Shown here one piece after another: positions 25,505 to 38,100 of a stretch of 64,000 nt of DNA. The notes under the pieces were generated by a model. It was not told the origin of the DNA and made no database searches. It saw nothing but the letters and a program-made list of their open reading frames with translations. Source of the stretch: Parasponia andersonii (taxonomy: Eukaryota > Streptophyta > Magnoliopsida > Rosales > Cannabaceae); contig JXTB01000177.1 of the NCBI GenBank assembly GCA_002914805.1, positions 298,548 to 362,547 of the forward strand, written 5' to 3'. A program made the position numbers and the translations under genes. Position 1 is the first letter of the stretch, and each line of letters starts with the position of its first letter.

Positions 25505-25563
25505 ACTACTATTATTTTCAAAGAAAAGTAAATTATTATGTTAAATAGAATCAATCTGTGCAT
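25469..25563 (+). repeat. First copy of an exact 95-bp direct repeat ending at a single N
   Basis: It starts with an (ATT)n microsatellite and ends at base 25563, directly before the N at 25564. The identical 95 bases recur at 25819-25913. This is probably an assembly artefact. Confidence 0.85.
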
Positions 25564-25648
25564 NTGATTACGTGTCTATAGTGGTAAATGGCTAGGTAAG
25601 TTTATATAAGTGTACTTTTTGGTTTTTAACATGCTTGTTTCCATTTAG

Positions 25649-25793
25649 GAACGAGGATATTCTGAGCCTACTGGCCTGGACAACACAACAACAAATACTT
25701 TGGGATCTGAAAACGGCACTACTGCTGGGGGTTTGTACATTCATGGACAGGATAGAGTGGTGTTTAGATCCCTGGTGCAGAAATCTTTGTTAG
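25649..25793 (+). other. Orphan exon-like stretch of unknown gene
   Basis: Between the two 95-bp copies, 145 bp are open in one frame from GAA at 25649 (ERGYSEPTGLDN, then GGLYIHGQDRVVFRSL) and are flanked by CCATTTAG| upstream and TTGTTAG|GTGG downstream, both plausible plant splice sites. Composition is more balanced than the surroundings. I do not recognise the protein. It may be a real exon of a host gene, a captured fragment, or a small contig misplaced next to the N. Confidence 0.4.
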
Positions 25794-25818
25794 GTGGTAT
25801 TGATTTTGTTATATCTTT

Positions 25819-25820
25819 AC

Positions 25821-25854
<34 letters not shown>

Positions 25855-25913
25855 ACTACTATTATTTTCAAAGAAAAGTAAATTATTATGTTAAATAGAA
25901 TCAATCTGTGCAT
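25819..25913 (+). repeat. Second copy of the 95-bp direct repeat
   Basis: Identical to 25469-25563 as far as I can read, after which the sequence continues normally into the flank of the Copia element. Confidence 0.85.
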
Positions 25914-25969
25914 TTGTAAAGACTGGGTGAGATTTTTCACCGTACAAATTTTATTGTGTATACTCTAAG

Positions 25970-26394
25970 TGTTGAAAATAAACTTGTTTAAGCCCATAAA
26001 AAGTATTTTAAGCCCATCAACATGAGGTCCAATAAGTTAGAGTTAGTCTAAGTACAAAGCTCATAAAAGAAAAAATCCTAAGTCTAAATTAAAGAAGCTT
26101 TCCACTTCGAATCTTCTAGTGTTAACTAGATATTATCTTTTTACATGTGAATTATTTGATTACTTAGATTATTAGAAGTGTGTAGAAGAAAATATGTATG
26201 GCTTAAGGATTTTTGTAATTGTTTATTTGTGTGGTTCTCATTGTTTCTCATGCAATATAAATACCCCTCTCCATTTGAGTTCTAAACATTTAGTAAAAAG
26301 CAAAGCTTCTAAGAGTGAAGAGAAGAGAGAAGTTGAGAATTTTCTCTTGTAAAAGTATTTGAGTGAATCATAAAGTTTGTTTTACTTTCCAACA
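25970..26394 (+). repeat. Copia 5' LTR
   Basis: It starts TGTTGAAAATAAACTT, ends CTTTCCAACA and is 425 bp long. ATAAATACCCCTCTCC near 26258 may be the core promoter. Confidence 0.88.
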
Positions 26395-26397
26395 AAG

Positions 26398-26408
26398 TGG
26401 TATCAGAG
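26398..26408 (+). other. Primer-binding site (initiator tRNA-Met type)
   Basis: TGGTATCAGAG lies three bases inside the 5' LTR. Confidence 0.9.
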
Positions 26409-26589
26409 TGAGATTATGAGTTCTCATGAAATTCTAAGTATACTCTGTGGTTGCAGTTTTGACTGATCTTCCACATTAGAAAAAGAATTCTTGAGATTGA
26501 GAGTATTATCTATTTATTCCAAATATACTACTATTACATATCAAATCGAAGAGCTCAACGAGACGAAAATGCTACCATAAAAAGCAGCC

Positions 26590-26870
26590 CAATCGGAGTC
26601 CGAACGACTTTGAACAAGTTATCAGAATTTTGCTGTCATAACTGAGTCAACTCACCGAGTTAAGCTAAGTCAGAGCCATTTGACCAAGCCGTCATAACCA
26701 TTGACCGAGCCGTTAGAGCAATTGACTAAGCCATCAAAGACATCAGATTGCGCTGTTGACTATGCTGTCAGAGCTGTTGACCACGCCGTTGACCCAACTA
26801 TTGACCAGTGTTAACCATTGACCGAGTGTTGACTTTGATTATTGACTTTGACCAAGTTGATATACAAGTC
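26590..26870 (+). promoter_or_regulatory. W-box-rich leader array
   Basis: About eleven TTGAC cores followed by C or T occur within 280 bp, in units such as GCCGTTGACC and CCATTGACCGAG. The related Copia leader at 189-677 has the same kind of array although the individual units have diverged. This is a potential WRKY-responsive region downstream of the LTR promoter; regulation is inferred from motif density only. Confidence 0.55.
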
Positions 26871-26944
26871 AATCTTAAAGTTTTTGAACATTCTGGATCA
26901 ATCCGTGTAGTCAAAATTCCCAAAAACTCATTCTGTTAAGAGTT

Positions 26945-29900
26945 ATGGCTGCTGGCAGTTTAGCATCTCTTCAAGTTCCACCACTTCAAGGTAGGAACTT
27001 TGATAATTAGACGATCAAAATGAAAGTCTTCCTTGGAGCACCTGATGTTTGGGAAGTAGTAGAGAAAGGCTACGAAGAGACAAGAGATGAGGTAATACTA
27101 TCCTCAAAACAGAAGGATAGTTTAAAAGATTCAAGAAATAGAGACAAAAAAGCTCTCTTCCTCATCTACCAGGCCTTAGATGACGATAGGTTTAAGAAAA
27201 TCTCAAGTGCAACCTCCACTAAGGAAGCATGAGAGAAACTTCAAATTTCATATAAGGGAGAGGAAAAGGTTAAAAAGGTCCATCTTCAAACTCTAAGAAG
27301 AGAGTTTGATTTACTACACACGACGGAGACTGAGTCAGTTTCTAACTACGTTTCAAGAGTTTTAGCCATTTCGAATCAAATGAAGTGAAAATGTGAGAAA
27401 CTTGAAAATGTTACGATCATGGAAAAGATTCTTCGATCGTTAGACCTAAAGTTCAAGAATATTATTACTTTTATCGAAGAAACTAAAGATTTAGGAGCTA
27501 TGACAATAGAACAACTCTTGGGTTCTTTATAAGCTCACGAGGAAATAAAAAAAAAGGCCAAATTTTAAGGAGCAGCTTCTCCAGACACAACTTACAAAGA
27601 AAGAAGATAGCCAATGTAGCGAAAGAAGTTAACATGGTCGTGGTAGAGGATAAGCCCAAGGACAAGGATGTGGTATAAGTCTAGGTCATAGACGAGATTA
27701 GAATTTTAGCAACCACAATTATCATATCAGTAATTTTGAAAAAGGAGAAAGCTCTACAAGAGGTCATGGTAGAGGTCGAATGAACTTAAGGCCTGAGAAG
27801 TCTCAAGTTAAATGTTTCAATTGTCATAAGTTTGGCCATTATGCTAGAGAGTGTAGAGTACCCAATAGTAGAATTGAAGAGAAAGTCAATTATGTTGAAT
27901 AGAAAAGGGAAGAAAATAGTACCGTGCTATTAGCATATAACGACAACAACGGATGACAAGACAACACATGGTATCTAGACACCGGTGCTAGCACTCATAT
28001 GTGTGGGCGTCGATCAATGTTCATAGAGCTTGATGAATCAATCAGTATGAGTGCTTCTTTTGGTGATGATTCAAAGTAGTAAGAAAAGAAAAAGGTAAAA
28101 TTCTTATCTGCTTGAAAAATGGGGGGCATTAATTCATTTCAAATGTTTATTATGTACTCACAATGAAAACAAATATCTTAAGTTTGGGACAACTCTTAGA
28201 GAAAGACTATGATATTTACTTGAAAGATTATAGTCTTTCTATAAGAGATAACAACATGAACTTGATTGCCAAGGTGCCTATGTCAAGAAGTAGAATGTTC
28301 TTATTGAACATTCAAAATGATATGGCAAAATGTCTGAAAGCATGTTACAAGGATTCATCATGGCTATAGCATTTGAGATTCAGGCATCTCAACTTTGGAG
28401 GACTAGAGCTACTATCCAAGAAAGAAATTGTGAAAGGCTTGTCATGCATCAATCATCCTGATCAGCTTTATGAAGGATGCTTACTCAAGAAGCAATTGAA
28501 GAAAAGCTTTCCAAAAGAGTTGAATTTAAGAGCCCAAAAGCCATTAGAGCTCGTGCATACAGATGTGTGTGATCCTATCAAACCAAGTTCTTTCGGTAAG
28601 AGCAATTACTTCTTGCTCTTTATTAATGATTTCTCAAGAAAGACTTGGGTTTATTTCTTGAAGCAAAAATCAGAAGTCTTTGAAGCTTTCAAGAAGTTCA
28701 AGGCCACTGTAGAGAAGGAAAGCAGTCTTCAGATCAAAGCCATGAGATCTGATAAAGGAGAAGAATTCACTTCAAGAGAGTTCTAAGAATTCTACGAAGC
28801 AAATGGAATTCGACGACCTTTAACCGTTCCAAGATCCCTCAATAAAATGGTGTAGCAGAAAGGAAGAACCGGACTATCCTCAACATAGCTCGAAGCATGC
28901 TGAAAAATAAGAGATTACTCAAAGAGTTCTGGGCAGAAGCTGTTGCATATGCAGTTTACTTGTCCAAGTGTGTGGGGAAAGACACCACAAGAAGCATGAA
29001 GTGGAAGGAAGCCTGTGATCTCCCACTTGAGAGTCTTTGGAAGCATAGCCCATGTGCCAGACGAACATATAACTAAACGTGATGATAAAAGCGAGAAATT
29101 CATTTTCATCAGCTATAACACCAACTCCAAAGGATATAAGTTATACAATCCTAACAATGGAAAAGTAATCATCAGTTGAGATGTAATATTCGATGAAGAA
29201 GGAGAATGGGACTTTGGTTCTCAAACAAATGACTACAATTTCTTTCCATAATTTGAAGATATGGAAATACCAGTAGAACAAGCAAGAGAAGTCCATTAGG
29301 AGGCTATTACTCTACCTTCCTCACCAACTCATGAAGATTCACCTCCATCCTTCTTAACTGAGAGGCATGAAGAACGTACAAGAAGTCTTGAAGATCTATA
29401 TGAGGTGACCGATGGACAAATTTACTGATTGTTAATCAGTGAACTTCCAAGAAGCTGTACAAGATGCAAAATGGAGGAATATGATGAATGAAGAAGTCAA
29501 AGCAATAGAGAAGAATGACACTTGGGAACTATCTACTCTTCCTCAAGGTTATATAGCTATCAGTGTAAAATGGGTGTACAAGGTGAAGAAGAATGCCAAG
29601 GGAGAGATACAAAGATACAAAGTAAGGCTAGTCGCAAAAGGCTAAAGTCAAAGAGCCGACATTGACTACGACGAGGTATTCGCTCCTATGGCACGATTAG
29701 AAACTATTTCATTATATGGATATAAAGTCTGCATTTCTAAATGGAGTTCTTGAAGAAGAAGTCTATATCGAACAACCATTAGGTTATGAGATGAAAGGCC
29801 ATAAAGATAAGGTTTTGAAGCTGAAGAAAGCTCTTTATGGTCTAAAGTAAGCACCAAGAGCATGGAATTGCCAAATTGACAAATATTTCCAAGAGAATGG

Positions 29901-30922
29901 ATTCATTAAGTGCTCTTCTAAACATGCTCTCTATGTTAAGACTAAAGATGGAGATGTTTTGGTCACATGCTTATACGTAGCTGATCTCATATTCACTGGA
30001 AGTAATCCAAGGATGTTTGATGAATTCAAGAGAGTAATGATACATGAGTTTGAAATGACAGACCTTGGACTTATTGCGTACTACCTCGGCATAGAAGTCA
30101 AGCAAAAGGAAGAAGGTATCTTTATCTCTCAAGAAAGCTATACAGAGAAGATTTTGAAGAAGTTCAATATGGATGATTGCAAGCTGATAAGTACACCAGC
30201 GGAGTGCGGAATAAAATTATTCAAAGACGATGAAGCAAAAAATGTGGATCCAACACTCTTCAAGAGCCTTGTTGGATGTCTTCAGTACTTGAAATGTACA
30301 AGGCCCAACATTTTCTATGCAACTGGACTAGTGAGTCGTTATATGGAAACTCCAACAACTACTCACTTCAAAGCTACAAAAAGAATTCTCCGTTACCTAA
30401 AAGGCACGATCAATCTTGGCTTGTTCTATTCAATTCCTAATGATTACAAATTCATTGGTTACAGTGATAGTGATTGAGTCAGAGATACTGATGATCGAAA
30501 AAGCACAACTGGTTTTGTATTTTTTTATGGAAGAAACTTGCTTCACCTGGGTATATAAGAAACAACCGATTGTCACTCTTTCAACATGCGAAGCTGAGTA
30601 CATAGCTACTACATCATGTGTTAGTCATGCAATCTGGCTAAGAAGGTTGTTAAAAGAGTTAAACATCCCTCAAAAGGAGCCAACGAAGATTTGTATCGAT
30701 AATAAGTTAGCAATAGCTTTGGCTAAAAATCCAGTATTTCATGACCGAAGTAAGCATATCGACACTCGTTATCATTACATAAGAGAATGTATTGCAAACA
30801 AAGAAGTACAATTGGAGTATGTATGATCACATAATCAGATTGCTAATATTTTTTCTAAGCCACTCAAGTTTGAAGACTTTGCAAGATTAAGAAACTTACT
30901 TGGCATTATAAAACAAGTTTAA
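26945..30922 (+). pseudogene. Copia gag-pol polyprotein, decayed
   Basis: The ATG at 26945 aligns with the gag start of the copy at the left edge. Domains in order: UBN2-type gag to about 27560 (in-frame stop at 27008 replacing Trp); CCHC zinc knuckle CFNCHKFGHYAREC at 27813; aspartic protease WYLDTGASTHMC at about 27969; pre-integrase region at 28163-28490 (HLNFGGLELLSKKEIV, with one zinc-binding Cys changed to Tyr); integrase core with HTDVCD and MRSDKGEEF at 28556-28786; and RT from 29439 (NDTWELSTLP, VKWVYKVKKN). RT continues to LYVADLIFTG at 29971, where the catalytic YVDD is YVAD. RNase H follows at 30416-30826 (TLSTCEAEYIA, RSKHIDTRYHYIREC), then a tail ending KQV and TAA at 30920. At least ten stops and several shifts are visible. 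Confidence 0.88.
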
Positions 30923-30928
30923 GGGGGG
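30921..30928 (+). other. Copia polypurine tract
   Basis: AAGGGGGG directly precedes the 3' LTR and overlaps the polyprotein stop codon. Confidence 0.8.
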
Positions 30929-31367
30929 TGTTGAAAAGAAACTTGTTTAAACCCATGAGAAGTGTTTTAAGCCTATCAACATGAGGCCCAATAAGTTAGA
31001 GTTAGCCCAAGTGCAAATCTCATAAAAGAAAAAAGCTCAAGTCTAAATTAAAGAAGCCTTCCACTTAGAATCTTCTAGTATTAGCTAGATATTAGTTTTT
31101 TGTATCTGAATTATTTGATTACTTAGATTATTAGAAGTGTGTAGAAGAAAATATGTGTGGTAGGATTTATGTAATTGTTTATTTGTACGGTTCTCATTGT
31201 TTCTCATGTAGTATAAATATTCCTCTCTATTTGAGTTCTAAGTATCAAGTAAAAAGTAAAGTTTCTGAAAGTGAAGAGAAGAGATAAAGAAACATAACTT
31301 CTAGTGAGAGTGAAGTTAAGAATTTTCTTTTGTAAAAGTATTTTAATGAATAATAATGTTTATGACA
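30929..31367 (+). repeat. Copia 3' LTR
   Basis: It aligns with 25970-26394 but the last ~20 bases have diverged (ATGTTTATGACA instead of TTACTTTCCAACA), so the right end is approximate. Confidence 0.8.
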
Positions 31368-32182
31368 AGTAATACCTAAAAAATGAGACAAAAGAACTAT
31401 GATTATCAAAGATGATGAAGTCTAAGTTCAATTTAATCATATATTAGACGTCTTAACTTAAATAAACAAAATGTTTCAAAAATAAGTAATACTCAAACAC
31501 ACACTAACAAGTAAAGGCAAGAGTTAATCAAGATCAGTAAACAGAATTCTCCCATGCCAAAGGAATTATCGAAGGAAGAGCAACAAAAAGAAAAACTTTC
31601 ATTTTAATCTCATTCTTCTTGTTGTTTATAATTTAAGCTGTTCCAGTGAAAATAATTGTTAATGCTTAAAGATATAGAATTGATTGCACATTAAAAAAAG
31701 GGATTGATTCAACAATTTTAGAAAGAAAGAGGTTGATTACCAGAAGGGAAGGATTACTAAAGTAGGAAAAGAAAGTAAAAAAGAAGTCCTGATAGAGATC
31801 CAAAATATTCCCCTCCTTATAGAGTGAAAATTTAAATAGATAGAAGTTGGAGAGTAGGCTTGGAAATTTTTAGAGAAATAGAGTACATACTAGGGTTNNN
31901 NNNNNNNNNNNNNNNNNNNNNNNNNNNNNNNNNNNNNNNNNNNNNNNNNNNNNNNNNNNNNNNNNNNNNNNNNNNNNNNNNNNNNNNNNNNNNNNNNNNN
32001 NNNNNNNNNNNNNNNNNNNNNNNNNNNNNNNNTTTTTTTTTGTTGTGAATAAAAAACAAAGAAAATAGCAACTTTGCTCGCACTATAATATTTATCGATA
32101 CCAGCTGACGCAACTATTTTTAAACTCACAGGAACACGACTGAGACCACAGATTTTGTGGGTCTATATGGGCATATAAGAAA
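31368..32182. other. 3' flank of ABCG copy B with an N gap
   Basis: AT-rich sequence with a run of 135 Ns at 31898-32032, followed by a poly-T stretch. The 3' UTR and polyadenylation site of ABCG copy B should lie here, but no clear signal can be picked. No other gene is visible. Confidence 0.5.
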
Positions 32183-35100
32183 TCACCATGACATGACACG
32201 ACTACCTTTTTCTCCATGCATTGGGGTAGCAACGGGATTCTCCATTATCTGTATGCTCCGCTTGTGTCGTGCCGCTGCAAAAATCGCAGTGATAGTCTTC
32301 CCTTTCTCGGCTGTCTTGACAATCACCAAGAACAAAATCCGATAAAAAGCCACCATTCCCAACAACACAAACAAATCAACCCATTTTGAATACCCCAGTT
32401 CAACCTGCCATATATCCCTTAAGATTTCTTCACCACTAACAATGTTTGACCTCCCAACTACCTTGCCGGGAAACACCAAACCTTCGAACTCATTCTTGAA
32501 CAATCCTTGGTAAGCATACTTGTGAAAAGAAATATAATATAAAGGGTACTTCCAAAATTGCTTGGGAAGATCTCTCGGCAAGCGAAAAAACCCGCCACCC
32601 AATAGCATAAGGCCTTGGAATCCAGCGCCGCATATGATGCCGATGAGGAAGTTTGGGACGAGGCCGGCCACAATCATCATTTGGCTCTCTACAAGAATCA
32701 TGCAAGTGTAGAGAACGGAGACAAAGTAGACGAAGTGTTCGCCTCCTGGGCGGAGCCCTGGGAGATAGTAAGATAAGGCTCCCGGGATGAGCGAAATCAA
32801 TATGAGATACGGTTGCGAAGAAAGAGTATTGCCAACCACGAATGATGTTGCACCGTAGTGCCCATTCAGTCTTTCTCGTCCGAATACCTGCATTTGTTAT
32901 CATTTGTGATTGAAAGCTTCTAATAAGTTTTACAATACTGAAGATATTTTAATTTTGCTGAAATATAGCGTAGTAATATTCTTCGGACAACCAAAATAGA
33001 ACGTGCAAAGATTTTGTATGGACCGACCTAGTAAATCTTGGGATATATTTATCTAGCGCGTAACTATGTCTAAATTAATAGTGGTTAAATAGAATTTGAA
33101 CAATCACCAACACAACACGATTTCAGTTCTTTTTTTTTTAAAAAAAAAAAAAAAATCTTTACACGAGTTGGCCTCATGTTAGATCAATGTGAAAATGAGT
33201 GGACCATATTTTTTAAAAACCGCCGATAAGATTATGAACCTTGCGAACATATTATCACTTCATGGAAGAACTTCACATATACATACAAGCTAATTCATGT
33301 AAATCTACATATTGTTTTTCCACAAGAGAAAGACAAAAATAAAATAAAAAGACCTTCATGTCTTCGACGAAGGAAGGGAATCCACCAATAGTCATGAAAG
33401 TTAAGAATGAAGCTAAAAACATAATCAGTGAACCTCTTGCCTGAAAGAGTGACAAGCACAAAGAATAATGTTATTAAACTGAATTGTGCCAAGATCAATT
33501 GCAAATCCCGTAAATCTTGATTATTGATGCTCGACGTGAGTTTTAGAGTGACTTGCACTAAGAGATGATGAAACACCCAATCAAAACTATATACAAAAGG
33601 AAAATCAATTAGTAAATAACTATATATAATTGTGGCGAACAAATAATTTGAACAAGAAGTCAGTGTGCTTTTTTTCTCTCTCATTAATACAGCGTACGTA
33701 CCTGAATTGATCTATTTTTATCGCCAATATTGTAATAGATACTGCCAAGCCCAAGAGCCAGGCCAACATAGATAGCAAGGCGGAACCAGTAGTAGCCCAG
33801 ATCTCGGTACATATTTTTGAATGATCTTCTCGTAAGAACAGGACATTGAGTAAGGAAACTAGCATGGATTCTCTTCTTCCCCAATGCTTCACTATAATCC
33901 TGGGGTTCAAGAATGTCATTTTTAGTCACTGAGCTTCTAATTAAATATATTGTGCTCTAGACTTTAGCCTTTGGTTCCTAGAGTATAAAAATTTAAATTA
34001 GTATATACAATTGAGTGGTCCTAGTAAATTTGTTAGTTGTTGTTTTAGTAGTTTAACTGAAATCGGACATCAAGTATTTTTGGCCGAAATTGTCGAGTGT
34101 GAGATGTTTTTGCCTTAAAATTGAACCGTGTTTTTTTTTGTTTAATTAGATTGAACACTATTACAGTACTTGTTCAGTATAAAGACGTTTTTTCACCATT
34201 CTTTTATTTTTTACTTCTTTAATCAATAACCGAATTGGATTCCAAGAATTGGGTCATAATATTTGGCTAGAACCTGTTTAGTACTGTATATTTCTGCTAC
34301 TAGTCTTCGAACTTGCTGGTAATTTTCAGACTCTTTATAAGACTTTATGAGAGTATCAATGGCTTCTTCTACAGTGGGTACTGCTCCAACTAAGAAGCCT
34401 TGCTCAATATCCTGTAATGATTACGACTGTTAATTTATTTATACAAGAAACTAGATAAGAACTTTTCTAGGAAATGTTACAAGATTATCAATAATGCCTT
34501 CTTCAAGCCCCACAAAATTAAAGTACTAATCGGCACGATCTTATTGCGTTACCTTTTCTAGTTCAAAATCTTTGTTTATGGTTTTCAGAAAGTGATCAGA
34601 TGGATTTTGAAGAGTCGGGCAAGGAAAACCACTCGTTGCGAAAAACTGTACAAAACAATTCAAACAAATAGTACAGGAGTTAATTAATTATTAATTATTC
34701 AACCTATGCTGAAAAAAGAAAGAAAAAAAAAAGAGAGAGAACAAAACAANAAATGCCCTTGAAGTAAAATTACTTGATTACCCTTACAAAAATTTAGGAT
34801 TTTACAATTCAAACAAATAGTACAGGAGTTAATTAATTATTAATTATTCAACCTATGCTGAAAAAAGAAAGAAAAAAAAAAGAGAGAGAACAAAACAAAA
34901 CGCTCCATACATTCTATTTATTAATTTTTGAAAGAAAAAAAGAACTTCATTCAAATGTGCACAAAAGGAATTATAATCATTATTTGCAACATCCTTTATC
35001 CAAATAGATTTCTTAATCAAAGAAACAGAGACAGCCCATTGAGCTATACAGTTAGCCACTCTATTATACAATTACGAGAAGAATGAGTAACTGGCAATCC

Positions 35101-38100
35101 TATCTATATGACTTAAAACAACAATCTACTTATATCTTGATTCTTGGTGATTAGCATTTCTAGTTAAGTATTAAAAATCTGATTAAACTTTACTCTGTTC
35201 ATCACAATGAAACTATATCCGATTACACTCTAAAACTGGCCATAGTCCAGCATGTACCCTCATCTCCTTGGTTGTTTTCGATTGTATAATAGTTTTCAGA
35301 GTTTTGTGTGTGGTCGTGAACATTTTATTTAATGCTTGATATAATATGGCTCAGAGTGACAAAAGAGTGCTAACCTAATTAACTGGGATGTACATGTAGA
35401 ATAATTATATTTTGCTATTTTTCATTTGTTCACCCAAAAATATTATACCAAATTTCTTCTTATCATAATTCAGCTACTAAATAAGGGTGTTCAAAATAAT
35501 CACTTATTTTTAAAATTTATGTTTCGAAAAAAAATTTCCTACTTTAAGAATATAATTAACTAAATCATAGACCCTACACTCTGTTTGGTCTGGGCTTCTT
35601 CGACAAGTCTATTTGGGTGCCAACAGAGTTGATGTGACTTGTCACTCTCATTGTTGGTGCACTTAATTATTTATACAAAAAACCCATTGCCATTTGGTTG
35701 GTTTGATTCCGTTTCGTGTCTCTTAATTTTTTATTGTTTTTAAAAAATAGAAATAAGTTGAATTCAGTTAATTAATATTGTATTGGAACCGAATACTCGG
35801 TTCGTCTTAAAAAAATTCCAAAACCAAACAATCTTATACTGTGATTCATTATCAAATCATATAGGAGATGGTCTGTTGTGTTATAATACAAGCAAAATAT
35901 ATGCAGTTACCGTATTTAATCAATTAAAAACTGTGAAGTCAAACTCTATAATCAGTGGGCTAAAACATAATCACCAAGTCGGTTCAAAAACCCTAAACTC
36001 GTTTTCCCTTACAAATGTAAAATAATAATAATAACATAGTCGGTTCAAAAACCCTAACTTCATTTTCCCTTACAAATATAAAATACTAATAATAATAATA
36101 ACAATAATAATAAAAAAATGAAAACCCTTACCTCATTTGCCGCAGAAGCCGGACCAAAATACACCATTTTGCCGGCAGAAAGAAGGCAAAGACTGTCAAA
36201 AAGCCGAAAAACTTCGGCGCTCGGCTGATGAACGGAAGCCACAATAGTTCTCGAACCGCCCGCTCCGATGCTCCTCCGACTATGAACCTCCAAGGCCGCA
36301 ATTCTGCTCATGACGTAGTACGAAGCGGCGCTGTCGAGTCCGCTAGTCGGCTCGTCGAGGAAGAGAAGCTTCGGCCGAGTCAGGATCTCTATGCAGATAC
36401 TGACCCTCCTCTTCTGCCCGCCGCTGAGGCCGCCCTTGTTCGCCGTCCCCCACCCGCTGCCGCCTATCCTGGTGTCAACGGCGTCGGCAAGGCCCATCTC
36501 TCTTATGGTCATCTCGGCTCTCTCTTTCTTCTGCGCGGCCGACATGGAGTCGGTCAGCTGCAGCTGAGCTGAGTAGTGAACGGCTTCTCTTACAGTTAAG
36601 GTCGTTATCAGAGCGTTGTCTTGTGTAACGTATGCCTGTGGGATTCAAAGCATGAGTCCAAAATTGGTTACCGAAGAAAATCTAGGGTTAGATTTTTGTG
36701 TATATTATAAATATATTTCAGTTTTACCTCTTCAACTATATCTTACATGATTCGTTTCCCTTGGATTTTTCTTCCTTAACAGGAAAAAAAATGTTATTTT
36801 TGGGTACATATATAAGAAAACTTCATCTGAATTTATAATTTTTTTTTATTTAAAAACAAAGATTAAAGGAATATAAGAAAAGGGCACTTATCAACTCAAG
36901 AACGACAAAATATATTAAAAATAAATAAAAGTACAAACAATTAGCAATTTAATTAATTGTAAAGGAGCTTTCTCCTTCGGAAAAAAAGAAAAAAAAAATT
37001 GAAAAGGAGTTTTCTTTTTTCTTTAAATACAAACTGCTAAGATGTGAATATGATGAGGAGACCATATCTTGAAATATACATAATGGAACTTTGTTAGTGA
37101 ATTAACAATATCCATTCACCAATCCGTTTGCACTCATTTTTCTAATTTTGCAAAGAGTTAAAATGCCTAAAAAATAAAGATGATTGTAAGAAACAAACTT
37201 AAGTTTTGGGAGATTAAAATGAAATTTATCACTCTAAAATTCTCGATGTTATAGACCATATACTCGACTTCTTAATATTCTTGTCATCTTTTGATATATA
37301 CAGTAGACATTTTTATTTAAACCATTAAAAATAACTAAATTATAGTCTATATATCTGTATCACTACACAAATATAGTCGTATTTATGGCTTAAACAGAAG
37401 TGTCAATCTTGTTAGCTTCTAATCTAGAAAATAAACACGTCACACCGAGGTTCCATAAGCCAGAGTCTGTTCGTGTCCGTTTATCAGAATATCCCCACTC
37501 TGCCTTATCTTTGAACTAAGTCTTCCTGCAAATCGAGAGAAAATATGGAAAAACTAAATATTTTGAGCTGTCTTGGTCAATAAATTTCCTCTTAATTAGT
37601 GAAATTGAATAAATAAAAAATGTACCCAAAAAAAAAAAAAACAAAGAAGCATATAAAAATATGCCACTTTATATAAATGTAATATAAAACTCCACGAGCT
37701 GTACATGTATTGGTAAAAGGTTGTGTTAGTTACAACTTACGAGAGACAAGCTTTAATTTAGCGGCGCCATTCATAATATTAAGCTCACCATGCAACAAAG
37801 GAACGGGCTGCCGTAAGTTCATGATTAAGAGTCGATAGTAGAAAGTAGATTTGATAATTTTTTATATTTATAAAAAAAAAGGCACTTTAGTTGAAAGTAC
37901 TTTTATTTTTTTATGAAAACTTTAATCAATAGTCTTGCCAAACGCATATAACAAAATATTTAATACCCTTACATATATCTTGTTTTATAATGGCACATAA
38001 GAATCGACCTCAATTTGATAAAGTGAAGATTTTTTTCATAATATAAAGATATATATATTTATATATATATATGTATTTTAGATGATTTGATCTCTCTAAA

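Larger units (their letters stand above)
25970..31367 (+). mobile_element. Complete but inactive Copia retrotransposon
   Basis: All structural parts are present in order: 5' LTR, PBS, leader, gag, protease, integrase, RT, RNase H, polypurine tract and 3' LTR. Integrase before RT defines Copia. The 3' LTR matches the 5' LTR except at its end. Many stops, a YVAD in place of YVDD and a damaged integrase zinc finger make it non-autonomous. It is related to the element at 1-1176. No certain target duplication is visible. Confidence 0.9.

Noticed and set aside
31832..32129. Open frames crossing the N gap
   Set aside because: They exist only because Ns have no stop codons; the same applies to the frame at 49565-49885.
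33684..33929. Start of ABCG exon 6 at 33929
   Set aside because: That reading needs a non-AUG start or a phase mismatch; the acceptor CCCCAG|GAT at 33899 restores both the phase and the expected linker length.
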